Positions 20,688-29,963 of a DNA stretch of 41,568 nt are shown here, piece after piece. Both the position numbers and the translations under genes were made by a program. Positions within the stretch are counted from its first letter, which is position 1. Each line of letters starts with the position of its first letter. The notes beneath the pieces are model-generated. The model was not told where the DNA came from and did no database searches. It was given only the letters and a program-made list of their open reading frames with translations. Source of the DNA: a virus; the IMG/VR virus record IMGVR_UViG_3300031687_000034, positions 1 to 41,568 of that record, one strand, 5' to 3'.

Positions 20688-23600
20688 TTAAACTAGTACT
20701 TCTACAATGCCTTCGCCAGCATGTTCTTTATTGGATATTGCTTTACCAATAATGCATGCCGCACCTGCAAAGTGTGGATCGGAACTGACCATTGCCACGC
20801 CTGGGGTAGAACTAGTTATTAGCACATCACCTTTGCTAACTATACCAACTACTCTTACAGGAACTCGTCCTCTAAGTGCAACTGCTTTAACAAATTGCCC
20901 GGAAAGTGCGGAATTCATTAAGTGTGCTGGGTCTGTACTTACAACACCTGCTACTTTAGAATTATTGAATTCAGATGTCACTGTTACTTCTTGTTCTCCG
21001 CCTAGTACTAATACTGTGCCTGGTGGATAGTCTGCATCTGCTAGATAGTTTTCTGCCAAATCCGCATACTGGGCTGTGGTTGCAACACCATTAAATGTCG
21101 TTGCATAAACATTTGCATACTTATTAGAAGCAGAACCTAAGTTAATTGTATTGTTTGTGCTAGGGGTAATGTCGGCACTATGCGTATCTGCCGCATCGCT
21201 TCTTAAGAAACTTGCACTACTAATACTATCTAATGTATCTGCATCTACATTAAGAGCATCAATTGCCGCTTTGGTAATTCTTGCATCTGCTCTTGCATTT
21301 GTAAAGTATAAGTTTGTGCCTTCACTTAAAGCACTTGTACTTGATGCTGTAATTCTTGCATCAGCTCTAGCATTTGTAAAGTATAAGTTAGTTGAACCTT
21401 CTGTTATTTCGTCTGTATTATCTTTACTTGCTACTTGTGAATCAACGTATGCTTTTACTGATTGCTGACTTGGAAGTTTAGTAGCACTATTTGATGCCAT
21501 ATTATCTTCGTCAACTAATACGTTAGTAATTCTTGCATCTGCTCTAGCATTCGTGTAATATAAATTTGTTCCTTCTGATAAACCAGTTGTGGTTTGTGCC
21601 GCAAATTTAGTATCAAAGGCACTATTTGCTCTTGTGTCTGCTCTAGCATTTGTAAAGTAAAGGTTCGTGCCTTCTGATAAATCACTTGTACTAGCCGCTG
21701 TTATTCTAGCGTCTGCTCTTGCATTTGTAAAGTATAAATTAGTCGAACCTTCTGTTATTTCGTCTGTATTATCTTTACTTGCTACCTGTGAATCAACGTA
21801 TGCTTTAACACTTTGCTGACTTGGAAGTTTAGTAGCACTATTTGATGCCATATTATCTTCGTCAACTAATGCATTTGTAATTCTAGCATCTGCTCTTGCA
21901 TTTGTGTAATACAAGTTAGTGCCTTCACTTAAAGCACTTGTACTTGATGCTGTAATTCTAGCATCTGCTCTTGCATTTGTATAATATAAATTTGTGCCTT
22001 CGCTTAAATTTGTTGTGGACTTAGCAGTAAAACCTGCGTCTACTCTAGCGTCTGCTCTAGCATTTGTATAATATAAATTTGAACTACCTTCGCTTAAATC
22101 ATCTGTATCTTTGCTACTTAAATCTAACGATCCGCCAATGATAGACGCCACTTTCGTGTCAACGTATGATTTAACAGATTGCTGTGAAGGTAATTTAGTA
22201 GCACTATTAGTTACCATAGTATCTTCATCTATAAGTGCATTTGTAATTCTTGCATCTGCTCTAGCATTTGTGTAATATAAATTTGTTCCTTCACTTAAAG
22301 CACTTGTACTTGATGCTGTAATTCTTGCATCTGCTCTCGCATCTGTGTAATATAAGTTTGTATTTTCTGTAATATTACTTGTATTAAAATCTGTAAAGTC
22401 TAATGCAATTTCATTTGCACTAGCAGTAATGCCTTTTCCACCTATAACGTTTAGTGTAGGAGAACCAGTTGTTCCGCCTCCGGTCATACCTGAGCCAGCA
22501 ATTATACCTGTTATATCTGCAAGTGTTGAAATTGTAATTGTGCTACCACTGTGGGTAACATCCATGTTTGTTCCGCCTAGTATACTAACTAAGCCGGCGC
22601 TACTAACTGCTTGGTTGCCTGCTGTATCTGTTGTAAAACTCCAAGCATTATAATTATCTGCGGTACTTGTAAATATACCGTTAGTGTAACTTAATTGAGA
22701 ACCAGATGCATTGAATAAGTTTTTTATGTAAGTATCGTCTGTTATTACTGCATCAGCTGAAACGGTAATACCATTTCCGCCTATAACGTTTAGTGTTGCA
22801 TCACCTGTAGTTGCTCCGCCGGTCATACCTGCTCCAGCTACTACACTTGTAATATCGCCAAGTAAATCTGCATCAACTGTTAATGTGCCTGCGGCATCAT
22901 TGTAAGTTAAAGTTACGTTTGCTCCGCCAACTAGTAAAGAACTAACTCTGTCATCTACTCTTTCATCTGTAAAGTATAAATTTGAACCTTCTGCAACATT
23001 AGTTGTTGTCAATGCTCCTACAGTACTTGTAAATGCTCCTGCGCCATCGTAACTAATGTTAGCACCTGTGGCACTCAAAGAACTTTTTGCTGTATTAACA
23101 ATGCTTGATGTATTTGAACTAATAGTAATAACGTTTGCCGCAACATTACTTGCTTTAGTTATTGATATGTCTGTACCTTGTGCAAGAGCGGCAAGATAGT
23201 TTTCACCACCTTGATAATCATTTATTGCTATTCTGCCTGTGCCTGTTGTATAATTAACCGTATCAACTGTTGCTGTTGTTACGTTTTTAATAATACCGCC
23301 TTCTACAGTTTTAAGTCTGTCATTGTCAAAGAAAACAGTACCGTTAACTAAAATAGAGTCGTCTGCTTGTCTGGCTCCAAGTACTATACCGCCGTCAATT
23401 GTTAATCTTTCTAATGGTCTATTGCCAGTTGTATAAGAACTTCCACCATATTGAACTGTTGTATATGTTGCTACATTTCCAATATCACCAATATACATTG
23501 TGCTGTTACCGAATGTTTGGAAATGTGCTTGGTCAACGCCAAGTTTCTTAGTAGTGTCGATGCCACTAGCTGTTGATATTGATCCTGCACCACTAGTATC

Positions 23601-25952
23601 GCTTACTAAGTAAGGTGTAATTTCAGATGATTTAGTACTGTAATAAATGTTACCACCTAAGATGGATAACGCACTTTCACCGGCGGCAATTGTGTGCTTA
23701 AAGAATGAATGGTTTACGTTTGTTAGCCATTGATTGTTATGATGTGTTGCTCTACCTGTGCCTGCACCAACACCTGTTGCAATAAAGAATGTGCCTACAG
23801 TGTTATTTGCGGCACCAACTAATGTATAATTAGTTGTTCCTACAACTGCAATTGTGTACTTGTTGCCTACTACAAAGCTACCTGCGGTTACAAGTGTTGT
23901 ACTGCTGTTAACCACATTGCCGTTAATTGTTAAAACACCGCTACCCTGGTTATCGACATTTGCGGCATTATTAACATCTATACCTGGTGCAATCCTTAGT
24001 GATCCTGATATGACCTTGTTACCTTGTATTTGCTGAGTTATTCCGCCTTGTTTGCCTATAGTTATTAGACCGTGTTCAGTTCCAGTCAATACTGGTGTAA
24101 AACTTACTCCTGGTGTGCCGCCATCTAACCCGTCAACTTCTGTTTCTAAATTAATATTGTTATTTGCTGTATATGATGCGTCAGATAAGTTTTTCCAATT
24201 CATGGAAGGAGAATCTACTCTAATTGCTCTATTAACTTTCAATGCCGTAGTAGTATTAGTATGGCCTCGTTCTATTGATTGTTTTAGCAATACATACGCT
24301 TCCATCTGTGTATTTGCAGTATCAACGTATGCCTTAGTTGTAGCATCTGTTGTTGCACTAGGAGTGCCTAATCCAGTAATTTTATTTGTACTCATAGCAA
24401 TAGCACCGGACATTGTTCCGCCTGCTAATGGAAGTTTTGTTGCTATAGAGTTTACTAATGTTGTATTAAGAGCGGCATCATTGCCTAATGCTGTTGCAAT
24501 TTCGCCTAGCGTATCTAATGTTGCTCCGGCTGTACCAACAATAGTTGCAATTTCGTCATCTACATATTTTTTCGTTGACACATGTGCATCAGCTGAAGGT
24601 GTTGCTACCGTTGTAGTTGCTCCTGTTAAGTCCACAGAGCCTGTAAATGTCTTAGTGCCTGCTAAACTTTGGTTACCAGTTGTTAATATAACTGTTGATC
24701 CAGTATCCAACGTTAATGTATTTGCCGCATCATCGTAAACTTTGGTTAAGTTTGTGCCCGCAACTAATAGTGTATTAACTTGGTCGTCAACTGATTCTGC
24801 AAAATCTGTAATCTGTGAGCTTGGTACTGCAATGTTTAAATCTGCCGCCGCTGTTAGTCTGCCTTCTGCATCTACAGTGAATGTAGGTATTGCTGTTGCA
24901 CTACCATAACTTGCACCTGTTACTGCTGTAGTATCTAGTACAAATTCACCGTTAGTAACTGTTAAGCCTGTTCCAGCTGTTAAGTGTGCTCTTACTTCTG
25001 AAGCACTTGGGCCAGTGTATGTAAATACACCTGTTGTATTGTTGTATGCTAAACTTCCGTCTCCGCCTGCATCACTGATACTTAAAAGTAGTTCTGCGGC
25101 TGTTGTAAAGTCAGAAACTTGTGATGCTGTAATTACTATAGGTGTTGTTACACCGCTTGTTATTCTGCCTTGTTGGTCAACTGTAAATGTTCCTGTTGAT
25201 CCTGCTGTTCCGTAAGTTGCTGGAGTAACTGCCGTGTTATCTAAGTTAATAGTTGGAGTTACGCTTTCACCTGTAACTACAGTAGACGTTAAACCTGTGC
25301 CGCCTGTAATTGTTGCAACATAGTTACCCGTTGTATCTGTTCCTAATGCAACTGAATTTGCTTGTATTGTTACACTCATGCTTGGTGCTGAACTTGTAGC
25401 ATTAAGTCCTAGTGCAATACTACCTGCAACATCACCTGTGAGTGTTAATGTTCTGTCATTTGTAAATTTGTCTGCAATTGTGGCTGTACCAGTTACTGGT
25501 CCTGTTAAGTGTCCAACAAATTCTGTTGAAGTAACACTTGTAAAACCGGTGCCTACGCCGCCCGTAATAGTCGCTGTGCCGTCTGTAAATGTAGCACCAG
25601 TAATTGTAGCACTTGCTGTGACATCACCTGTTACGCCCAGTGTAGTAACTGTGCCATCATCATTTTTAACTAGCAAGGTGTTAGTTGCGCCAGCGTATTC
25701 AAGTCTCACATTAGCGTCTGCTACGTTAGTACGCATGTCTAAGAATGCTGTGCCTGAATCAGCGTCAGCGTTAATTACATAACCATTTGCATTGTTAAGT
25801 GTTACTGTGTCTGAAAGATAAGTTGTATCGCCTGTAACTTGTAACGTTCCTGTTATTACAGTATTACCTGTGACCGCCAAATGGGTGTCTACGGATAAAC
25901 TACCTTTTACTTTCAGATCCGATTCTGGGTTAAAATTCGATTGTTTTGTCAT
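20688..25952 (-). CDS. very large repeat-rich tail fibre / receptor-binding protein 2
   Basis: A 1754-residue protein. The N-terminus (residues 1-130) has short beta-helix-like units (SLSVDTHLAVTGNTVITGTL). The middle has strand-turn repeats, a central non-repetitive part (about 560-890, with 'TIAVVGTTNYTLVGAANNTV' and MYIGDIGN) that may be an inserted domain, and then a long array of TNLYYTNARADARI units. The C-terminal 150 residues (YADLAENYLADADYPPGTVL ... RGRVPVRVVGIVSKGDVLIT ... EGIVEVLV) are clearly related to fibre 1. The gene lies directly downstream of the capsid gene with its own late octamer at 25994. In gene order and build it corresponds to the huge fibre genes of marine T4-like phages and is probably a major determinant of adsorption. 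Confidence 0.88.
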   Translation of the reverse strand: MTKQSNFNPESDLKVKGSLSVDTHLAVTGNTVITGTLQVTGDTTYLSDTVTLNNANGYVINADADSGTAFLDMRTNVADANVRLEYAGATNTLLVKNDDGTVTTLGVTGDVTASATITGATFTDGTATITGGVGTGFTSVTSTEFVGHLTGPVTGTATIADKFTNDRTLTLTGDVAGSIALGLNATSSAPSMSVTIQANSVALGTDTTGNYVATITGGTGLTSTVVTGESVTPTINLDNTAVTPATYGTAGSTGTFTVDQQGRITSGVTTPIVITASQVSDFTTAAELLLSISDAGGDGSLAYNNTTGVFTYTGPSASEVRAHLTAGTGLTVTNGEFVLDTTAVTGASYGSATAIPTFTVDAEGRLTAAADLNIAVPSSQITDFAESVDDQVNTLLVAGTNLTKVYDDAANTLTLDTGSTVILTTGNQSLAGTKTFTGSVDLTGATTTVATPSADAHVSTKKYVDDEIATIVGTAGATLDTLGEIATALGNDAALNTTLVNSIATKLPLAGGTMSGAIAMSTNKITGLGTPSATTDATTKAYVDTANTQMEAYVLLKQSIERGHTNTTTALKVNRAIRVDSPSMNWKNLSDASYTANNNINLETEVDGLDGGTPGVSFTPVLTGTEHGLITIGKQGGITQQIQGNKVISGSLRIAPGIDVNNAANVDNQGSGVLTINGNVVNSSTTLVTAGSFVVGNKYTIAVVGTTNYTLVGAANNTVGTFFIATGVGAGTGRATHHNNQWLTNVNHSFFKHTIAAGESALSILGGNIYYSTKSSEITPYLVSDTSGAGSISTASGIDTTKKLGVDQAHFQTFGNSTMYIGDIGNVATYTTVQYGGSSYTTGNRPLERLTIDGGIVLGARQADDSILVNGTVFFDNDRLKTVEGGIIKNVTTATVDTVNYTTGTGRIAINDYQGGENYLAALAQGTDISITKASNVAANVITISSNTSSIVNTAKSSLSATGANISYDGAGAFTSTVGALTTTNVAEGSNLYFTDERVDDRVSSLLVGGANVTLTYNDAAGTLTVDADLLGDITSVVAGAGMTGGATTGDATLNVIGGNGITVSADAVITDDTYIKNLFNASGSQLSYTNGIFTSTADNYNAWSFTTDTAGNQAVSSAGLVSILGGTNMDVTHSGSTITISTLADITGIIAGSGMTGGGTTGSPTLNVIGGKGITASANEIALDFTDFNTSNITENTNLYYTDARADARITASSTSALSEGTNLYYTNARADARITNALIDEDTMVTNSATKLPSQQSVKSYVDTKVASIIGGSLDLSSKDTDDLSEGSSNLYYTNARADARVDAGFTAKSTTNLSEGTNLYYTNARADARITASSTSALSEGTNLYYTNARADARITNALVDEDNMASNSATKLPSQQSVKAYVDSQVASKDNTDEITEGSTNLYFTNARADARITAASTSDLSEGTNLYFTNARADTRANSAFDTKFAAQTTTGLSEGTNLYYTNARADARITNVLVDEDNMASNSATKLPSQQSVKAYVDSQVASKDNTDEITEGSTNLYFTNARADARITASSTSALSEGTNLYFTNARADARITKAAIDALNVDADTLDSISSASFLRSDAADTHSADITPSTNNTINLGSASNKYANVYATTFNGVATTAQYADLAENYLADADYPPGTVLVLGGEQEVTVTSEFNNSKVAGVVSTDPAHLMNSALSGQFVKAVALRGRVPVRVVGIVSKGDVLITSSTPGVAMVSSDPHFAGAACIIGKAISNKEHAGEGIVEVLV
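21401..22102 (-). repeat. 351-base tandem repeat inside fibre gene 2
   Basis: Two copies of a 351-base (117-codon) unit start at 21401 and 21752. The landmark CTGTTATTTCGTCTGTATTA and the VDEDNMASNS coding segment recur exactly 351 bases apart. A third, more diverged copy follows near 22215. Each unit encodes a KLPSQQSVKAYVDSQVAS segment plus two or three NARADARI repeats. The high DNA identity suggests recent duplication or slippage, and the region is prone to assembly collapse. Confidence 0.8.
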
Positions 25953-25993
25953 TATATTCTAAATCCTACAAATTTAAATAATTGCTTTAGTTG

Positions 25994-26001
25994 TATTTAT
26001 C
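25994..26001 (-). promoter_or_regulatory. late-type promoter octamer for fibre gene 2
   Basis: The minus strand reads GATAAATA (context AAGATAAATACAAC), 42 bases before the ATG at 25952 and just downstream of the capsid gene terminator. This makes the fibre gene a separate late unit. Confidence 0.6.
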
Positions 26002-26030
26002 TTTCTTGCGGGATTTTTTTCAAGTCAAAA

Positions 26031-26054
26031 AAAAGCACACCTAAGTGTGCTTTT
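26031..26054. terminator. intrinsic terminator of the capsid gene
   Basis: AAAAGCACAC, loop CTAA, GTGTGCTTTT: a perfect 10-base stem. On the minus strand it is followed by a T8 run. It lies 32 bases past the gp23 stop and ends the head-gene operon. Confidence 0.9.
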
Positions 26055-26085
26055 AATTTGTTTCTTTAGACCTTTAAGATAAATC

Positions 26086-27225
26086 TTATTGGAATGCAAC
26101 GTTTGACAATGTTATTGCGTCAACGTAGTCTGCCGCGTTACCCAAAGATGAAGCAGTGTTAGTAAGTTCAATGTAACCATATCTGGTCATGAACGAAACT
26201 ACTGGTTCAAATGTACTTGGATCCATTACTGGACCTGTTGACATTAATGGGATGTAAGGACAATAGAACGCAGGAGCATCAGTTTCTGATGAACCTTTGT
26301 ATCCAACAAGTACTTTAGTTCCATCAGCCGCATAACTATCAACAAAAACTTTGATAGAGCCATTAAGGACTCCAGCTAGTTTAGTGTTAGTAGGTGCTTC
26401 GAATGAACCTTCAGTAGTTCTTGCGAACGTTGAAGTAGATGCTGATTGTAATATTGTAAGTGCTTCAGGTGAAACAACAATATAGTTACCAGCGCCACGT
26501 CTAGTTCTAGCCGCGATTCTATTCGCCGCTCTATTGATCTCAATAGCCAATACCGCATGTCTGTCACCGACGTAAGTCTGTGTGCCAGTTACTGCGTTAA
26601 AGTCTAGGGTAGTACCTGCGCCAGCTAGAGATCTTAGTGAACCAATAATTTCTTGGTCAATTTCTACTACGATTTCTTGTGCCAATGCCTGCATAATTTC
26701 AGCTTCAACATCAAGACCATGCATTGATTCAGCATCTTGTGCCGCTTCAAATGTCCATCTTGCAGATAGACGTCTTGTTTTTGCTTCAACTGTTTGTTTT
26801 AAGATTTGGATGCTTAATTTCTTACCAGCAGTTCCTTCACTACTTGCAGTAGCGTCTGGATTTCCTGAGTAAGCGTTAGCAATCTTAAATGGGCTAAGAG
26901 CCTCATCACCTGGGTTCACGCCAGTTGCCGCTTCGGCATAACGTGTTCTTAGTGTGTGGATTTGCCCAACTGGGCCACTCATAGGCTGTACGCCCACAAG
27001 TTCGTTAGCTATAACTGAAGGCATAACCCTTCTGATTAGAGGTAACATTACTTTGTTTAATGTAGCAACGTTGCCAGCCTGTGTAGCACCACTTGATGCT
27101 GATTCCTGAATATATCTTTTAGTGTTTTCCAGGACTACGTCCAAAGTACTCTTTCTAGAACCGTTAAGTCCTTCTAAAAGTGCGTCTTTGGTAGCTGACC
27201 AATTGCTCTCAAATAATTCTGCCAT
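26086..27225 (-). CDS. 23: gp23-like major capsid protein
   Basis: Builds the head hexamers. Typical T4-family segments include MLPLIRRVMPSVIANELVGV near residue 60, VGQIHTLRTRY, the strongly conserved RWTFEAAQDAESMHGLDVEA followed by 'QEIVVEIDQEI', and YIVVSPEALTIL. The length is 379 residues, shorter than T4 gp23 (521), as in marine T4-like phages that lack the insertion domain. A possible gp21 cleavage site of the (I/L)xE type is IQE at residue 41, just before SASSGATQAG. An AGGAGA Shine-Dalgarno precedes the ATG. It follows scaffold gp22 with a 10-base gap and is ended by a strong terminator. Confidence 0.95.
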   Translation of the reverse strand: MAELFESNWSATKDALLEGLNGSRKSTLDVVLENTKRYIQESASSGATQAGNVATLNKVMLPLIRRVMPSVIANELVGVQPMSGPVGQIHTLRTRYAEAATGVNPGDEALSPFKIANAYSGNPDATASSEGTAGKKLSIQILKQTVEAKTRRLSARWTFEAAQDAESMHGLDVEAEIMQALAQEIVVEIDQEIIGSLRSLAGAGTTLDFNAVTGTQTYVGDRHAVLAIEINRAANRIAARTRRGAGNYIVVSPEALTILQSASTSTFARTTEGSFEAPTNTKLAGVLNGSIKVFVDSYAADGTKVLVGYKGSSETDAPAFYCPYIPLMSTGPVMDPSTFEPVVSFMTRYGYIELTNTASSLGNAADYVDAITLSNVAFQ

Positions 27226-27235
27226 TTCTTATCTC

Positions 27236-28345
27236 CTAATTTGAAAGTCCGGCTAATTTACGGATTTGGTTAATTTCAACCACGTCCTGTTCATCTTCCG
27301 ATGAAGGCTGAACGTTTTTATTACCAGTGTGTGTTGACACAACTGATTCATTAATTGCTTTCCTACTCTCTACTGCTGGAACTTCTCCATCTAAAACAGA
27401 TGGGAGATACTTATTGAATTGCTTCTCTAAGTTCTCAGTCTTTACACTTTCGAGTAAATCTACCATTAATTCTTTTTTGCTTTTGCTAAGAGGTTTAAGT
27501 AGCTCACTTAATGCATCTTTACGATTCATTAAATCATTAGCTACGTTCAACTTAGATTCAACTAGTGATTTTGCTTCAGCAGTGGCTACCGCTTGGGCTT
27601 TAGTTTCTTCTAATGTTTTCTTAACGTCTGCGATTTCTTTCTGTAAGTCTTTTACATCAGAGGTTTCATTCAAGTAACTTGAACGATACTCATTTGCAAA
27701 TGATTCAAATATTCTACGACCAAAATCGTTTTCTCTTGCGGCGGTAATATCGTCTTTAAAACTGGAAACGTTCTCTTTTACAATAGCGTTTACTGTTTTT
27801 TCAACTGTATCAGCGGCACGTTTAATGAAGTCTGATTTTGATTCAGCAAGTTGTTTTTTGCCTTCTCTCATCATTTTCACTTTTTGCTCTACTAGTTCCT
27901 GCTTGTCTGAATGGAATTCTTTAAGCTCTCCAGCCAGCTGTTCAACAACAAAATCGTCGAGTTTAGTTACATGTTCTGCAACGTTAGAACGTTCAGCTCT
28001 TAACTCTTTAATCTCTTTTGCTAGTTGTTCAGACACAAACTTGTTTAGCTTTGTGCTATGTTCACTGATAGCCTTTTTATAAGCAACTCTTTCACCAGCA
28101 ACAGCTTTTTTATCTTCAGCAATCTCGGCAACTTCTGCTTCGATACGCTGATGAATAAAACCGTCAACTGCTTCAACAATAAGACCTTTGTCATGCTCAT
28201 ATCTCTGAGCAAACTCTTCTCTTAATTCTGCTGTAAGTTGTTCTTTGGCTTCGGCAAGACGACTTTCCCATGCCTCAACGATACTTGTACGAACTTCTTC
28301 GTTAATATCACTAGACTCGATCAGGTCCTCAAAATTTACTGCCAT
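27236..28345 (-). CDS. 22: gp22-like prohead core scaffold protein
   Basis: A 369-residue, almost wholly alpha-helical protein rich in Lys/Glu/Ala with long heptad stretches (about 30-300), sitting between protease gp21 and capsid gp23, the T4 position of scaffold gp22. The N-terminus (MAVNFEDLIESSDINEEVRT) and the C-terminal 'INQIRKLAGLSN' are typical of marine T4-like gp22, where the tail segment is thought to contact the capsid protein. Several LxE/IxE sites suit degradation by gp21 during maturation. It is larger than T4 gp22 (269). Confidence 0.88.
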   Translation of the reverse strand: MAVNFEDLIESSDINEEVRTSIVEAWESRLAEAKEQLTAELREEFAQRYEHDKGLIVEAVDGFIHQRIEAEVAEIAEDKKAVAGERVAYKKAISEHSTKLNKFVSEQLAKEIKELRAERSNVAEHVTKLDDFVVEQLAGELKEFHSDKQELVEQKVKMMREGKKQLAESKSDFIKRAADTVEKTVNAIVKENVSSFKDDITAARENDFGRRIFESFANEYRSSYLNETSDVKDLQKEIADVKKTLEETKAQAVATAEAKSLVESKLNVANDLMNRKDALSELLKPLSKSKKELMVDLLESVKTENLEKQFNKYLPSVLDGEVPAVESRKAINESVVSTHTGNKNVQPSSEDEQDVVEINQIRKLAGLSN

Positions 28346-28354
28346 AGTAGTCTC

Positions 28355-28981
28355 CTACCTCAATTTTAATTCATTAATAAAATTAATGATTTGTTTAGTT
28401 AGATGCTTCTCAGCACCAATGTTTCCGTGTGTATAGTCTTTAGCGATCTCATGTAACATGCTACCGCCTTCCATATTAAACAAAGACTCATAAATTGTCT
28501 TTGGATAAGCATCGGGCGCCGAAGGTTGAGCAACAATATCAACAGTAATGATATCAAAATCAGACACACGACCTGACTCATTAACATTACCACTTCCTCT
28601 ACTACTTACTCCTAACTTTGCACCAGCTTTTAATAAAGCTCTTGCAATGTTTCCCATCGGTGTATCGATAATTTTCAATTTACCCATTCCATCACTGCCA
28701 TCACATTGCATTTCTGTAATGATATGACTAACTCTGTCTAGGTTAATTTGTAACTCTTCTGGGTGATCTAACTCACCCATCACAGTCTCACCAGTTGATA
28801 ATCTTGCTGTAACGTTCTCAACAGCACGTTGGATTTCATCTTTTGGATAAACCCTGCCATTCTGATTTTTAACATCGCCTTGGATGAATAAACCAGCCAT
28901 AAATAAATCCTTTCCGTCATTAGATTCAAGTAATTGAATCTTACTGGCTTCTGGACTCATATATTCGTATAACTTACGCAC
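28355..28981 (-). CDS. 21: gp21-like prohead maturation protease
   Basis: Serine protease that cleaves scaffold and the capsid N-terminus. Characteristic segments are AGLFIQGDVKNQNGRVYP, GELDHPEELQINLDRVSH (catalytic His73), LGVSSRGSGNVNE (nucleophile Ser in VSSRGSG at 126-129) and 'FDIITVDIVAQPSAPDAY' (third catalytic position nearby). At 208 residues it is typical of the family. It is in an operon between the acidic core protein and gp22. Confidence 0.95.
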   Translation of the reverse strand: MRKLYEYMSPEASKIQLLESNDGKDLFMAGLFIQGDVKNQNGRVYPKDEIQRAVENVTARLSTGETVMGELDHPEELQINLDRVSHIITEMQCDGSDGMGKLKIIDTPMGNIARALLKAGAKLGVSSRGSGNVNESGRVSDFDIITVDIVAQPSAPDAYPKTIYESLFNMEGGSMLHEIAKDYTHGNIGAEKHLTKQIINFINELKLR

Positions 28982-29004
28982 TATTAATATACCTTAAAGT
29001 TCAG

Positions 29005-29757
29005 TTATGCCTTTTTAGGCAAAACCTTGATGTTATCAGTTGGTGTATGGTCTTTAGCTGATTCGCCTTTTTTGCCTTCGCCGCCGTCGTTAGCTTTAAC
29101 AGGTGTTCCTGCTCCAGTTACTACAGTTGCTTTTGGCTTTTTAGTTAAAGGGGATTCTTTGCTGTCTGCTTCGCCACCTTTTGGTGCCGCTACAGTGTCA
29201 GACAATTTAGTAGCTTCTTCAACTACTTCTTCGTCTTCTTCAACTTCCTCGTCTAAATCATATTCAATTGACTCTTCTTCTGGCTGTTCCATGTCCATTT
29301 CCATGTCCATGTCTACTGGCAATTCTTCGCCTTCGCCTTCTTCTTCGCCTGAAAGTAATTTTTCAAATTCAGCTCTTAAATCTTCAAGTTCGTCTTCTAA
29401 ACTGTCGACTTTGTCTTCTAAATCTTCTTCTTCACCAGCTTCTTCTTCGCTTCCGAATCCGCCAATCTCATCGTCATCAATTCCAGCGTCTGTATCTGCT
29501 ACATCGCTAACAAAATCTGCTTCTGGATCGCTATCATCAATAGCTTCTTCAACTGCTTCTTCTTCTGATTCCTCAGACTCTTCAACTGCTTCTTCTTCAG
29601 TTTCTTCAGTTTCGACTACTTCATCTTCGTCTAAGATACGCTCGTACTCGGCTCGAGCAGTTTCAACGACATATTCGTGAAGTAGCTCTTCGGCACGCTC
29701 GTTATCTTCTGCAAGTAGTAGTTCGAGAACTTGTTCTAATTTATTGCGTTCTGACAT
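29005..29757 (-). CDS. acidic prohead core protein (gp67/gp68 position)
   Basis: A 250-residue protein. The N-terminus (EQVLELLLAEDNERAEELLH then EYVVETARAEYERIL) matches the short helical start of the small prohead core proteins of marine T4-like phages. Residues about 40-185 are Glu/Asp-rich with repeated (E/D)n blocks, and the C-terminal 60 residues are basic (KKPKATVV, KVLPKKA). In T4, genes 67 and 68 lie between 20 and 21 and encode core proteins that set head shape. Position and composition agree, so this is a fused or enlarged equivalent. The acidic DNA makes a long false frame on the other strand (29027-29680). Confidence 0.75.
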   Translation of the reverse strand: MSERNKLEQVLELLLAEDNERAEELLHEYVVETARAEYERILDEDEVVETEETEEEAVEESEESEEEAVEEAIDDSDPEADFVSDVADTDAGIDDDEIGGFGSEEEAGEEEDLEDKVDSLEDELEDLRAEFEKLLSGEEEGEGEELPVDMDMEMDMEQPEEESIEYDLDEEVEEDEEVVEEATKLSDTVAAPKGGEADSKESPLTKKPKATVVTGAGTPVKANDGGEGKKGESAKDHTPTDNIKVLPKKA

Positions 29758-29935
29758 TATTGAGCTCCTATAATTATAGTATAAAATGAATGTTTTTTAT
29801 GCCGTTATACAGCAAAAATTGTATTTACATCTTAATATGTGTAATACTTATACGGTGGTGGGGTTTTTGAATAGTTATAGGCTAAAACAAGCCCATTTGG
29901 AATGAAATGTGTGATTATAGTGTATATGTAAAGAA

Positions 29936-29943
29936 TATTTATA
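29936..29943 (-). promoter_or_regulatory. late-type promoter octamer TATAAATA before the head-core operon
   Basis: The minus strand reads TATAAATA in the 206-base gap 29758-29963, about 180 bases before the ATG at 29757. The rest of this gap is AT-rich and holds only a weak inverted repeat (GGCT...AGCC around 29880-29892); I see no further gene. The promoter would drive the core protein, gp21, gp22 and gp23. Confidence 0.5.
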
Positions 29944-29963
29944 CTTTGCTACGTTTAAGAAAA

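Noticed and set aside
29027-29680. 217-residue Ser-rich open frame on the plus strand
   Set aside because: It is the shadow of the Glu/Asp-rich core protein gene (GAA/GAT read as TTC/ATC/TCT).
29758-29963. Possible tRNA or small RNA in the gap before the head-core operon
   Set aside because: There is no cloverleaf and no TTCGA-type T-loop, only a weak GGCT/AGCC repeat. Nothing beyond a late octamer can be supported.
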